Shown here: positions 1 through 8,313 of the stretch, one piece after another
Position numbering within the stretch: the stretch's first letter is position 1
Layout of the letters: each line of letters begins with the position of its first letter
Assembly: GCF_000166195.2 (NCBI RefSeq)
Contig: NZ_CM001403.1
Location: 4,916,432-4,980,431, forward strand
Source of the DNA: Mucilaginibacter paludis DSM 18603
Lineage (GTDB): Bacteria; Bacteroidota; Bacteroidia; Sphingobacteriales; Sphingobacteriaceae
Length of the DNA: 64,000 nucleotides
Reading direction: 5' to 3'
Notes under the pieces: generated by a model
Seen by the model: only the letters and a program-made list of their open reading frames with translations
Database searches by the model: none
Told to the model about the DNA's origin: nothing
Translations under genes and position numbers: made by a program

Positions 1-50
1 CCGCTTGTAAAAGCTGCCAGGCTCATCAATAGCCACAAGTAAGTTTTCAT
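1..50 (-). CDS. N-terminus of a secreted or membrane protein, cut by the window edge
   Basis: An ATG at 50 (minus strand) opens a frame that runs off the window edge. It encodes MKTYLWLLMSLAAFTSG, a short basic start followed by a hydrophobic stretch, which looks like a signal peptide or first membrane helix. The ATG overlaps the lipB stop codon in an ATGA arrangement, so it is probably the third gene of the PPTase-lipB operon. Only about 16 codons are visible, so no family can be assigned. Confidence 0.5.
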   Translation of the reverse strand, partial: MKTYLWLLMSLAAFTS

Positions 51-769
51 ACCACATCCATTTCAAACAATACGGAAATATGGTGTAGTAAGGTTTTTTT
101 TACGTCGTTAATATTTATTTCTTTACCCAATTCGGCCTGTAGGGATGTTACCGCTTTATCATCAATACCGCAGGGCACAATGTTTTTAAAATAAGCCAGA
201 TCGGTATTTACATTAAAGGCCAACCCGTGCATGGTGACCCAACGGCTGCAGCGTACGCCCATAGCGCATATTTTACGGGCCCTTTCGGGGATGTCGGCAT
301 CCAGCCAAACGCCTGTATAGCCCGGATATCGTTCTCCCTTTAAACCGTAATCGGCCATGGTTAAAATAACGGCTTCCTCGAGCGTGCGCAGGTATAGGTG
401 GATATCGGTGAAAAAATTATCCAGGTCTAAAATAGGATAGGCTACAATTTGCCCCGGCCCATGATAGGTAATATCGCCGCCGCGGTTTATCGTATAATAA
501 GTGGCGTGTTTTTCGGCCAGGCCTTTTTCGTCCAATAATAAATTTTCCGCGTGGCCGCTTTTGCCTAAAGTATAAACATGAGGGTGTTCGCAAAAAACAA
601 GGTAGTTGGGCGTTTTTAATTCTGCGGTACTGCCGGGTAGTTCAGTTTCCTGGTTTCTTATTTCTGTTTTCAGTTTAACCGTTCCGGCTAATAGCTCTTC
701 CTGTTTTTCCCAGGCTTGTTTATAATCTGTTAGCCCCCAGTCGGTAAATATTACTTGTTTATTCTTCAT
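47..769 (-). CDS. lipB: Octanoyltransferase LipB
   Basis: Transfers the octanoyl group from octanoyl-ACP to the lipoyl domains of 2-oxoacid dehydrogenases and GcvH, the first step of endogenous lipoate synthesis in the cytoplasm. The 240-residue product has the LipB signature RGGDITYHGPGQIVAYP, the lysine region RKICAMGV and the catalytic cysteine context NIVPCGID. It is somewhat longer than the E. coli enzyme (about 213 aa) because of an insert near residues 28-50 before the HPHVYTLGKSG segment. The ATG at 769 overlaps the TGA of the upstream phosphopantetheinyl transferase gene by 4 bp, implying translational coupling. Both neighbours concern acyl-carrier or lipoyl swinging-arm cofactors, a sensible functional pairing. 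Confidence 0.95.
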   Translation of the reverse strand: MKNKQVIFTDWGLTDYKQAWEKQEELLAGTVKLKTEIRNQETELPGSTAELKTPNYLVFCEHPHVYTLGKSGHAENLLLDEKGLAEKHATYYTINRGGDITYHGPGQIVAYPILDLDNFFTDIHLYLRTLEEAVILTMADYGLKGERYPGYTGVWLDADIPERARKICAMGVRCSRWVTMHGLAFNVNTDLAYFKNIVPCGIDDKAVTSLQAELGKEININDVKKTLLHHISVLFEMDVV

Positions 770-1410
770 TGTTTAGCCTTAACATAACCAATCATATAAT
801 CGCCAAAAGGCATATAGTTTACATCAAAATTGAGTTTGATATCGCCTTTCTCAATATTTGCCTTAATGGAACCCGGCGTATCCCAATCTGCTATATCCAG
901 CCGGATATGGTCTAAAAAAGAAATCACCTTGCGTCCGTTACATTTGTACACCGCTTCTTTGGCGCACCAGCAAATGTAAAGCTGTTCTATTTTGTGTTCG
1001 GGCTCAATGAGGGCGAGTTCCTGTTCGTTTAAAAATTTGTGGGCTATCCGCTCTACTTTGTGGCTGATCAACTCAATATCAATACCAACAGCCTTGGTTT
1101 TGCTTAGCATAACGGCGGCGTAATCAAACGAGTGGCTTAGCGAGATATGGTAGGGCATATTCACCAGGTAGGGTTTGCCATGCTCATCAACCTGGCAATC
1201 AATATACTCATCGGTATGTAACATGGTACGCAGTAATACCCGGGTGCCTAACCAGTGTAAATGGCGCTTGCCATTCCCTAACGATTCAATGTAAGCTTTT
1301 TCCCTGCCGTTTAACTGGAGTTGATTATACAGTTCATCCGCTCCCTCTTCAATTTTCCAAAGAGCGAACTCGGTATCGTCATCAACCTGCATTCTGAACG
1401 CAATAGCCAT
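766..1410 (-). CDS. 4'-phosphopantetheinyl transferase, Sfp type
   Basis: Attaches the phosphopantetheine arm of CoA to carrier proteins (ACP or PCP domains), converting apo to holo forms. The diagnostic motifs are VGIDIE and WCAKEAVYK, which hold the Mg-binding acidic residues and catalytic lysine of the Sfp/AcpT family, plus an N-terminal SLSHSFDYAAV segment. I place the start at the ATG at 1410 (214 aa). An upstream in-frame TTG at 1425 would add five residues but is less likely. The gene ends in a 4-bp ATGA overlap with lipB. The Sfp-type fold (two half-domains, about 220 aa) suggests a broad-specificity enzyme rather than the smaller AcpS; its actual carrier substrate cannot be read here. 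Confidence 0.88.
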   Translation of the reverse strand: MAIAFRMQVDDDTEFALWKIEEGADELYNQLQLNGREKAYIESLGNGKRHLHWLGTRVLLRTMLHTDEYIDCQVDEHGKPYLVNMPYHISLSHSFDYAAVMLSKTKAVGIDIELISHKVERIAHKFLNEQELALIEPEHKIEQLYICWCAKEAVYKCNGRKVISFLDHIRLDIADWDTPGSIKANIEKGDIKLNFDVNYMPFGDYMIGYVKAKQ

Positions 1411-1433
1411 AAAGTAAAATTGCAAATAACGTG

Positions 1434-1441
1434 CAAAATTA
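1434..1441 (-). promoter_or_regulatory. Candidate -7 element TAATTTTG for the PPTase-lipB operon
   Basis: On the minus strand the octamer TAATTTTG matches the Bacteroidota -7 consensus TAnnTTTG and lies about 24 nt upstream of the PPTase ATG, in the 70-bp gap shared with divergent dcd. No well-spaced TTTG -33 box was found, so the call rests on one element. Confidence 0.35.
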
Positions 1442-1480
1442 TATCAAATAATTCTAATTTAGGCCATTTGAAAGAAGTAT

Positions 1481-2017
1481 ATGATTTTATCGGATAAACG
1501 TATTTTAGAGGAGATAGAGAAGGGCAATATTATCATCGAACCATTCAATCGCGAAAAGCTGGGTACCAACTCTTATGATGTCCATTTAGGCAAATACCTG
1601 GCTAATTATAAAAGCCGGGTTCTGGATGCTAAAGAGCATAACGAAATAGAACATTTTGAAATCCCCAAAACCGGATTTGTGCTGCAGCCCGGCACACTTT
1701 ACCTGGGGGTAACCGTGGAGTATACCGAAACGCATGCCCATGTGCCGTTTTTAGAAGGTAAATCAAGCACAGGTCGTTTAGGTATTGATATCCACGCTAC
1801 CGCCGGCAAAGGCGATGTAGGTTTTTGCAATACCTGGACGTTAGAAATATCTGCCACCCAACCGGTAAGGATATACGCCGGGATGCCCATTGGCCAATTG
1901 ATTTATTTTGTAGTTGAAGGCGACATTGAAACCCTATACAATACCAAAAGCAACGCCAAATACAATAACCCCACAACGCGGCCGGTTGAAAGTATGATGT
2001 GGAAGAATAAGTTTTAG
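1481..2017 (+). CDS. dcd: dCTP deaminase
   Basis: Deaminates dCTP to dUTP, feeding dTMP synthesis; a dUTPase gene (dut) is also in this window at 22501. The 178-residue protein has the trimeric dUTPase-like fold signatures: LGTNSYDVHLG near the N-terminus, the phosphate-binding EGKSSTGRLGI segment, and HATAGKGDVGF followed by WTLEI, whose Glu is the expected catalytic base. Length is normal for Bacteroidota Dcd. It is transcribed divergently from the PPTase-lipB operon across a 70-bp gap and followed by a gene-free repeat region, so it is probably monocistronic. A bifunctional DCD-DUT activity is possible but cannot be decided from sequence alone. Confidence 0.93.
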   Translation: MILSDKRILEEIEKGNIIIEPFNREKLGTNSYDVHLGKYLANYKSRVLDAKEHNEIEHFEIPKTGFVLQPGTLYLGVTVEYTETHAHVPFLEGKSSTGRLGIDIHATAGKGDVGFCNTWTLEISATQPVRIYAGMPIGQLIYFVVEGDIETLYNTKSNAKYNNPTTRPVESMMWKNKF

Positions 2018-2019
2018 GA

Positions 2020-2100
2020 GCCCCACCCAAACCCTCCCGGTAGGTAGGGCTAAAAAAAAGTCTCCCCAACCGGGGGAGATTTAGAGGGGGCTTTTTTCCC
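2020..2100. repeat. Interspersed repeat type C (CTCCCC...GGGGGAG hairpin)
   Basis: Directly after dcd, a segment with the GTCTCCCC-aaccg-GGGGAG inverted repeat followed by ATTTAGAGGGGGCT. The same module, split by an insertion sequence, is present at 61258-61306 plus 62974-63000. This looks like an intergenic repeat family; it may also end dcd transcription. Confidence 0.6.
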
Positions 2101-2210
2101 CTGTAGCGAATAATCACCAGGCTTCAAACGTCATGCCTATTTTTTTTCGGTCGGCCAGGTTTGTTATTTATAATGGCGCCTTCTTAAGTTATTGATTATC
2201 AATATCGAAT

Positions 2211-2267
2211 CGTCATTGCGAGGTACGAAGCAATCTCTACATAGGCAGAGCGGCTCTACAGGTTCTC
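2211..2267. repeat. Interspersed repeat type A (GTCATTGCGAGG...GAAGCAATCT), one half
   Basis: Contains CGTCATTGCGAGG and ACGAAGCAATCTCTAC followed by AGAGCGG. Related fuller copies at 60524-60616, 60656-60728 and 61071-61160 continue into the inverted half AGATTGCTTCGT, making imperfect palindromes. This copy appears to lack most of the second arm. Confidence 0.6.
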
Positions 2268-2293
2268 CATGTATATTATAAAGACGTGTACTT

Positions 2294-2624
2294 AAGTTTT
2301 TGATTGTCAGTGCGTCTGTTTTTGCGTTAATAATCAGTAGCTCTTAATTTACAGCATCGGCCCGCTCAATCGCCGCGGAAGAGCTTATTACTTATTGTCT
2401 TGATACAAAAAGTAACCAAAAACCGACCGTAGGGAGCTCATGAACACCTTGAAAAAACAAACACAGGTGAATAAAATCAAGACTGCCCGATCCTTCCACC
2501 CACAGGCCAGCTCCCGGCCCGGCGTGCAGTCAGGCTTTTGCGCACTTTCTTTCTGCACCTAACAATCTACAAGTTCAAACGTCATCCGTATTTTTTTCCG
2601 GTTGGCCTGATCTGTCACTTATAA
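2294..2624. repeat. Interspersed repeat type B, longest copy
   Basis: About 330 bp shared with 60744-60995: landmarks in order are AAGTTTTTGATT, CCCGCTCAATCGCCGCGG, TCAAGACTGCCCGA, CCAGCTCCCGGCCCGGCG and TTCTGCACCTAACAATCTAC. This copy has roughly 50 extra bases (about 2424-2475) absent from the other. The tail (2572-2624, GTTCAAACGTCATCC...) also resembles 2120-2172. No open frame with protein character was seen, so it reads as a non-coding repeat. Together with the entries at 2020 and 2211 it fills the 641-bp gene-free gap. Confidence 0.65.
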
Positions 2625-2679
2625 AGCCTCACCACCCATTTTTGTTTTTCTTGTTTTTATGTCGATATTTAACATATCT

Positions 2680-5391
2680 ATGAAAACGAAGAAGTTACTG
2701 ATTGCCATTTTATTGTTTGGGAGTATTGCCGGGTTAACAGGCTTTGCGAAATTTGACGATGATATCATCAAAAGAATTGCAACGCAATTAGAAAAATGGA
2801 CTTCCGATAATCCGCAGGAGAAGGTTTACCTGTACCTGGATAAGCCCTACTACGCCGTTGGCGACAATATCTGGTTTAAGGCCTATATAACCGTAGGAGC
2901 TAAGCACCAGTTATCAGCCCTTAGCGGGATACTGAACGTTGAGCTGATTAACGATAAAGACTCCATAAAAAAAGCGCTCAAATTACCCATCAGTTCGGGC
3001 TTAGCCTGGGGCGATTTTAAACTGGCAGATTCGTTAGCCGAAGGTAATTATCGCATCCGCGCCTATACCAACTGGATGCGCAACGCAAGCGACGATTACT
3101 TTTTTGATAAAACCATACAGGTGGGCAACTCCATCAGCAATAAGGTTTTTACCAAGGCCGATTACGGCTATGCTACACAAAATAATCAGCAAAAAGTAAA
3201 TGCAACGGTTAACTATAGCGATGCCGATGCAAAACCTTTTGCAGGCAAGAACGTAAGTTACGAAGTGCAACTCGATTTCAGATCGATAGCCAAAGGTAAA
3301 GGCGTTACCGATAATGCAGGCAACATCAGCTTTTCGTTTTTAAATAATATGCCAACCTTGCTTAAAAGCGGCAAGATAGTAACCCATATTAAGTTAGACG
3401 ATAAGGAAACCATCACCAAAGTTTTGCCGGTTAAAGCTACATCTGCTAAAGTAGATGTGCAGTTTTTTCCCGAAGGCGGAAACCTGGTGAATGGCGTCAG
3501 GGAGCGGGTAGCTTTTAAGGCAGTAGGGGCCGATGGGCTTGGCGTGGATGTTAAAGGCACCATAGTAGACAATGAAAATAACGAAGTGGCAAAAATAGAG
3601 AGCGAGCATTTGGGTATGGGCCTATTTATGTTTGTTCCGCAAGCAGGTAAAACCTATTCTGCCAAGGTTACTTATCCGGATGGCAGTGGGGGCGTGTTTA
3701 GTTTACCCCAGGCTACAGATCGTGGCTTTGTATTGAATGTTTACAATAACACTGATGATCCTGAGGTTACGGTAAAGATATCTTTAAGTCAGACTACGTT
3801 GATTGAAAGCGCCAATGCCGACATCAACATTGTGGCGCAACAGGGCGGAAATATCCTATATGCGGCTAAAACCAAACTGGAATCGCTGGTATCTACAACC
3901 AAAATTGCTAAAAGTCGTTTTCCGTCGGGTATCGTACAATTTACATTATTCTCGTCAAAAGGCGAACCGCTAAACGAACGGATCATCTTTATCCAAAATC
4001 CCGATCAGCTCAACCTGTCTTTAAGCACAGACAAGCCAACTTATGCGCCGCGCGAAAAAGTGAAATTAAACCTGGAAGCCAAAAGCCAGGACAAGCCTGT
4101 ATTGGGCAGCTTTTCGGTAGCGGTTATTGACGAAACCAAGGTGCCCGTTGATGAGAATGAGGAGAGTACGATATTATCCAATATCCTGCTGACATCGGAT
4201 ATTAAGGGTTATATCGAAAAACCTAATTATTACTTCGCCAACGTTAGTGATAAAACAAAAAAAGACCTGGACATTTTGATGCTTACCCAGGGTTATCGCC
4301 GCTTTTTATGGAAGCAAATTATGGCCGATAATTTTCCGCCGCTTGCCTTTCAACCCGAAAAAACATTAGACATTACAGGGCATTTAAAAACCTTAGGTGG
4401 TAAAGCCGTTCCGCACGGAAAAGTATCGCTGTTCACTACAAGCGGAGGCGTATTTTACTTAGACACCGTAACTGATGAGCAGGGAAAATTTGCTTTTAAA
4501 AACTTGATTTTTACCGACAGTATACGCTTTGTGATACAGGCACGAACAGTGAAAGACCGGAGGAATGTCCAAATAGACTTGGATAATATTGCACCACAGG
4601 TAGTTAGCAGAAGCAAAAACTCGGGCGATATTGTGGTGAATATCAATAGCAAGATGGCAGCATACCTGCAGAATAGTAAAAAGCAATACGACGATTTTTT
4701 AAAGTATGGCATTGTTACCAAGGCTACCATATTAAAGGAGGTAAGTATATCCGAAAAAAAACAACCGCTTAAAAATTCAAGTAATTTAAACGGTGCCGGT
4801 AACGCCGACCAGGTGATTAAAAGCGACCAGCTTTCGTCCTGCTCCACCCTGTCGCAATGTTTATTGGGCCGCATTAATTTTGTAAACTTCAGAAACGGCA
4901 TGGCCTATTCTACCCGCAGCCCCAATACACCCATGCTTATTGTGGTTGACGGTGTGGCCATGGAACCCGACTTTTTAGATCAGCTTAGCCCTACCGATGT
5001 TGAAAGCGTTGAGGTGTTAAGAACGATAGCTAACACAGCGATATACGGATCAAGAGCAGGTGGCGGTGTATTGGTAATAACCACCAAGCGCGGCGAGCCT
5101 AATTACAGTTACCAGCGCTATTCGCCGGGTATCATCACTTATAGCCCATTGGGCTATTATAGGGCCAGGCAGTTTTACTCGCCGCAGTATGATGATCCTA
5201 AAACCAACGCGCGTGTTGCCGATTTGCGTACCACCATATTTTGGAAACCCAATGTACTTACCGATAAAAATGGTAATGCCAGCGTTGGCTTTTTTAATGC
5301 CGATAGCCCCGGCACCTATAGGGCCGTAGTTGAAGGGATTGATGGCGAGGGTAACATTGGCCGGAAGATTTACCGGTATAAAGTGCAGTAA
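2680..5391 (+). CDS. Secreted MG2-domain protein with C-terminal TonB-plug domain
   Basis: A large exported protein of a Bacteroidota-specific type. I place the start at the ATG at 2680, which gives a classical signal peptide (MKTKKLLIAILLF...); an ATG at 2659 would add seven residues. Counting from 2659, a macroglobulin-like MG2 region (EKVYLYLDKPYYAVGDNIWF) covers about residues 50-150. A carboxypeptidase-regulatory-like beta domain (ITGHLKTLGGKAVPHGKVSL) starts near 571. A TonB-receptor plug domain (MLIVVDGVAMEP, VESVEVLRTIANTAIYGSRA, GGVLVITTKRG) lies near 711-811. There is no beta-barrel, so it is not itself a transporter; a periplasmic or surface role is inferred. It converges on dxs with a shared terminator. 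Confidence 0.8.
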   Translation: MKTKKLLIAILLFGSIAGLTGFAKFDDDIIKRIATQLEKWTSDNPQEKVYLYLDKPYYAVGDNIWFKAYITVGAKHQLSALSGILNVELINDKDSIKKALKLPISSGLAWGDFKLADSLAEGNYRIRAYTNWMRNASDDYFFDKTIQVGNSISNKVFTKADYGYATQNNQQKVNATVNYSDADAKPFAGKNVSYEVQLDFRSIAKGKGVTDNAGNISFSFLNNMPTLLKSGKIVTHIKLDDKETITKVLPVKATSAKVDVQFFPEGGNLVNGVRERVAFKAVGADGLGVDVKGTIVDNENNEVAKIESEHLGMGLFMFVPQAGKTYSAKVTYPDGSGGVFSLPQATDRGFVLNVYNNTDDPEVTVKISLSQTTLIESANADINIVAQQGGNILYAAKTKLESLVSTTKIAKSRFPSGIVQFTLFSSKGEPLNERIIFIQNPDQLNLSLSTDKPTYAPREKVKLNLEAKSQDKPVLGSFSVAVIDETKVPVDENEESTILSNILLTSDIKGYIEKPNYYFANVSDKTKKDLDILMLTQGYRRFLWKQIMADNFPPLAFQPEKTLDITGHLKTLGGKAVPHGKVSLFTTSGGVFYLDTVTDEQGKFAFKNLIFTDSIRFVIQARTVKDRRNVQIDLDNIAPQVVSRSKNSGDIVVNINSKMAAYLQNSKKQYDDFLKYGIVTKATILKEVSISEKKQPLKNSSNLNGAGNADQVIKSDQLSSCSTLSQCLLGRINFVNFRNGMAYSTRSPNTPMLIVVDGVAMEPDFLDQLSPTDVESVEVLRTIANTAIYGSRAGGGVLVITTKRGEPNYSYQRYSPGIITYSPLGYYRARQFYSPQYDDPKTNARVADLRTTIFWKPNVLTDKNGNASVGFFNADSPGTYRAVVEGIDGEGNIGRKIYRYKVQ

Positions 5392-5411
5392 TGTATTTGA
5401 TTTTCTATCAT

Positions 5412-5457
5412 AAACTAAAAGGACCTTCTCTGTTTCCGGAGAAGGTTCTTTTAGTTT
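5412..5457. terminator. Bidirectional rho-independent terminator
   Basis: A 19-bp stem (AAACTAAAAGGACCTTCTC pairing with GAGAAGGTTCTTTTAGTTT, one G-T wobble) around a TGTTTCCG loop. The A-rich left arm and T-rich right arm give a U-run in both directions. It sits between convergent genes and its right end touches the dxs stop codon. Confidence 0.85.
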
Positions 5458-7385
5458 TACGATGCTATGGTTTGCGTCGTTCTTTTTACAGCTATATTTC
5501 TAACCTGGGCTGCAATGCTATGTGCGTTGTAACCGCACTCGGCCCAAAGTTCGGGCTGTTCACCATGTTCGATAATTTGATCCGGAATACCCAGGCGAAT
5601 CACCCTGGCCCTGTAATTATGATCACTCATAAATTCAACAACGGCGCTACCCATGCCGCCTTGCAGGCAACCATCTTCTACCGTAATCACCTTATCAAAT
5701 TGCGTAAATACCTCGTGAAGCAAAGCTTCATCTAAAGGTTTTACAAAGCGCATGTCGTAATGTGCCGGGTGATAACCTTCGGAGTTTAATTCGGTAAAGG
5801 CTTTGACAACCTCGTTGCCTATGGCGCCAATAGAAAGTATGGCTACATCCTCGCCATCACAAATTTTACGGCCTTTTCCTACCGGAAGGGCTTTCATAGG
5901 CCGCTGCCAGTCAACCATCACACCATTACCACGAGGATACCTGATCACGAATGGCCCCATATTATCCTGCTGGGCGGTAAACATCAGGTTGCGCAGTTCT
6001 TCCTCGTTCATCGGGGCGGACACGATCATGTTCGGTATGCAGCGCATATAAGCCAGATCGTAAGCGCCATGATGGGTTGGGCCGTCGGCACCGGCTAAAC
6101 CGGCCCTGTCCAGGCAAAAAACAACATTCAGTTTCTGTATCGCTACATCATGTATCACCTGGTCGTATGCGCGTTGCATAAAACTCGAATAGATATTGCA
6201 AAAAGGTACCAATCCCTGGGTAGCAAGCCCGGCAGAAAATGTTACCGCATGCTGCTCGGCAATGCCAACGTCAAAAGCACGCTTGGGCATGGCTTTCATC
6301 ATTAAATTTAACGAGCACCCGCTTGGCATGGCAGGTGTGATGCCCATAATTTTAGGATTCTTTTCGGCCAACTCAATAATGGTATGGCCAAAAACATCCT
6401 GGTATTTTGGAGGTTGCGGTTTGTCATAAACCGTCTTTTTAATTTCGCCGGTAATTTTGTCAAACAAACCCGGCGCATGCCACTTGGTTTGGTCCTTTTC
6501 GGCTAAGGCATAGCCCTTGCCTTTTACGGTTACGCAATGCAGCAGTTTAGGCCCCGGAATATCGCGCAGATCCTGCAGCACCTTTACCAGGTGTTCAACA
6601 TCGTGCCCGTCTATCGGCCCAAAGTATCTGAATTTAAGGGCTTCAAAAAAATTACTCTTTTTAAGTAAGGTACCTTTAATGCTTTTCTCAATCTTCTGCG
6701 CCATTTTAAAGGCATCAGGGCCTATCGACGAGATCTTGGAGAGCATTTTGGCTATATCGTCCCTGAAACGGTTATATTGTTTTGAGGTAGATATATCGGT
6801 TAAATATTCTTTAAGTGCCCCCACATTGGGGTCTATCGACATGTTATTGTCGTTTAAGATCACCAGTAGGTTTGAGTTTTCAATACCGGCATGGTTCAGC
6901 GCTTCAAAAGCTAAGCCCGCGCCCATCGAGCCATCGCCAATTACGGCAACGTGCTGCCGATCGGTCTCGCCCTTGTATTGTGATGCCACGGCCATGCCTA
7001 AGGCGGCCGATATGGATGTTGACGAATGGCCTACGCCAAAACTGTCATACTCGCTTTCAGCACGCTTAGGGAAACCGCTTATCCCGCCGTGAACACGGTT
7101 GGTATCAAAAATTTCGCGCCGCCCGGTTAGTATTTTATGGCCATAGGCCTGGTGCCCCACATCCCAAATTAATTGGTCGTAGGGAGTGTTTAAAACATAA
7201 TGGAGCGCAACGGTTAATTCAACAACGCCTAAACTTGCACCAAAGTGCCCGCCATTCACCGAAACTACGTCAATAATATACTGGCGTAGCTCCTGACTAA
7301 GTTGCTTTAAATCTTCTTCCTTAAGTTGTTTTAAATCAGAAGGATAGTTTATTTGTTGCAGTAAATTTCCCGCAGATACTTTCAT
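5457..7385 (-). CDS. dxs: 1-deoxy-D-xylulose-5-phosphate synthase
   Basis: Condenses pyruvate and glyceraldehyde 3-phosphate to DXP, the entry step of the MEP isoprenoid pathway and a precursor for thiamine and pyridoxal. The 642-residue protein has the thiamine-diphosphate motif GDGSMGAGLAFEALNHAG followed by NDNNMSI, the N-terminal WDVGHQAYGHKILTGRR, the catalytic Glu context VGIAEQHAVTFSAGLA, and DRAGLAGADGPTHHGAYDLAY of the transketolase-like pyrimidine domain. Length is normal. It is convergent with the MG2/plug gene and divergent from scpA, so it appears to be a single-gene unit. Confidence 0.97.
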   Translation of the reverse strand: MKVSAGNLLQQINYPSDLKQLKEEDLKQLSQELRQYIIDVVSVNGGHFGASLGVVELTVALHYVLNTPYDQLIWDVGHQAYGHKILTGRREIFDTNRVHGGISGFPKRAESEYDSFGVGHSSTSISAALGMAVASQYKGETDRQHVAVIGDGSMGAGLAFEALNHAGIENSNLLVILNDNNMSIDPNVGALKEYLTDISTSKQYNRFRDDIAKMLSKISSIGPDAFKMAQKIEKSIKGTLLKKSNFFEALKFRYFGPIDGHDVEHLVKVLQDLRDIPGPKLLHCVTVKGKGYALAEKDQTKWHAPGLFDKITGEIKKTVYDKPQPPKYQDVFGHTIIELAEKNPKIMGITPAMPSGCSLNLMMKAMPKRAFDVGIAEQHAVTFSAGLATQGLVPFCNIYSSFMQRAYDQVIHDVAIQKLNVVFCLDRAGLAGADGPTHHGAYDLAYMRCIPNMIVSAPMNEEELRNLMFTAQQDNMGPFVIRYPRGNGVMVDWQRPMKALPVGKGRKICDGEDVAILSIGAIGNEVVKAFTELNSEGYHPAHYDMRFVKPLDEALLHEVFTQFDKVITVEDGCLQGGMGSAVVEFMSDHNYRARVIRLGIPDQIIEHGEQPELWAECGYNAHSIAAQVRNIAVKRTTQTIAS

Positions 7386-7523
7386 TTAATATTGTACAGT
7401 AAAATAAAGGTACAAATTTATGTTATTTACTTGCTAAAACCATGATAAAATCTTGGCGATTTATTATAACCGTATTTTTATGCCGTTTTTTATATAAATG
7501 GCTTATTTTTGGGGAGTTGAGTT

Positions 7524-8267
7524 ATGGTTGAAGAAAATTTTGAAATTCATTTGCCACAGTTTGAGGGTCCGTTTGATTTGCTGCTGTTTTTTATTGAGCG
7601 GGATGAACTGGACATTCACGAGATTTCAATATCCCGCATTACCGATGATTTTTTGAATTATATTCACCAGATGAACAGCCTCAATATGGAGCTGGCCAGC
7701 GAGTTTATTTTTGTTGCCGCAACCCTGATGCGTATTAAAGCTAAAATGTTGCTGCCGCGATATGAACTTGACGAAGAGGGCAACGAGGTTGACCTGAAGC
7801 AGGACCTGATCAGGAAGCTGATAGAGTACAAAAAATTTAAGCTGGTTTGCGAGGAGCTGAAGCCAATGGAAGAGCAACGCCTGATGCAGGAGAAGCGGGG
7901 CGCTATCCACCTGGATATGGAAGCCGTTGCTGGTTTGGCGGCCCCCGGCGAAGAGTTGGAGAGTTTTGACTTGTATAAGTTAATGAACGTTTACCACCGC
8001 GTAATTAACCGTTACCGCAGCCGGAGCCAGGAGGTAAAACATACCGTTGTGCAATACCCTTACACCATTGAGCAACAGAAAAAAGCTATTGGCGCATTGC
8101 TTGATATTAATAAAAGGCTTGATTTTGGCCAATTAGCCAAAAACTCGGAAAATAGGGTGCATTTTGTTTATAATTTTTTAGCCGTACTGGAGATGCTGCA
8201 ACAGGAACTGGTAGATATTCAGATCGGTTTAGGATACAATAATTTTTGGATATCCGCTAAAATTTAA
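7524..8267 (+). CDS. scpA: Segregation and condensation protein A
   Basis: The kleisin subunit of the SMC-ScpAB condensin that compacts and segregates the chromosome. The N-terminal FEGPFDLLLFFIERDELDIH is the typical ScpA signature that contacts the SMC neck. The region around LVCEELKPMEEQRLMQ is helical and charged, and the C-terminal part (about 170-247) has the winged-helix character expected for binding the SMC head. The 247-residue length is typical. No scpB was seen next to it. It lies 46 bp upstream of glyA in the same direction and may share a transcript. Confidence 0.93.
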   Translation: MVEENFEIHLPQFEGPFDLLLFFIERDELDIHEISISRITDDFLNYIHQMNSLNMELASEFIFVAATLMRIKAKMLLPRYELDEEGNEVDLKQDLIRKLIEYKKFKLVCEELKPMEEQRLMQEKRGAIHLDMEAVAGLAAPGEELESFDLYKLMNVYHRVINRYRSRSQEVKHTVVQYPYTIEQQKKAIGALLDINKRLDFGQLAKNSENRVHFVYNFLAVLEMLQQELVDIQIGLGYNNFWISAKI

Positions 8268-8313
8268 GTCGCCGAATAAAATTTGGTTACCTTAGCGGCA
8301 TTTAATCAATGCA

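Noticed and set aside
5391..5735. A 114-codon plus-strand frame starting at the stop of the MG2/plug gene
   Set aside because: It runs through the terminator hairpin and then antisense to the 3' end of dxs; its protein has no signal peptide or domain character.
8268..8313. Riboswitch upstream of glyA
   Set aside because: The gap to scpA is only 46 bp, too short for a glycine or SAM/THF riboswitch.
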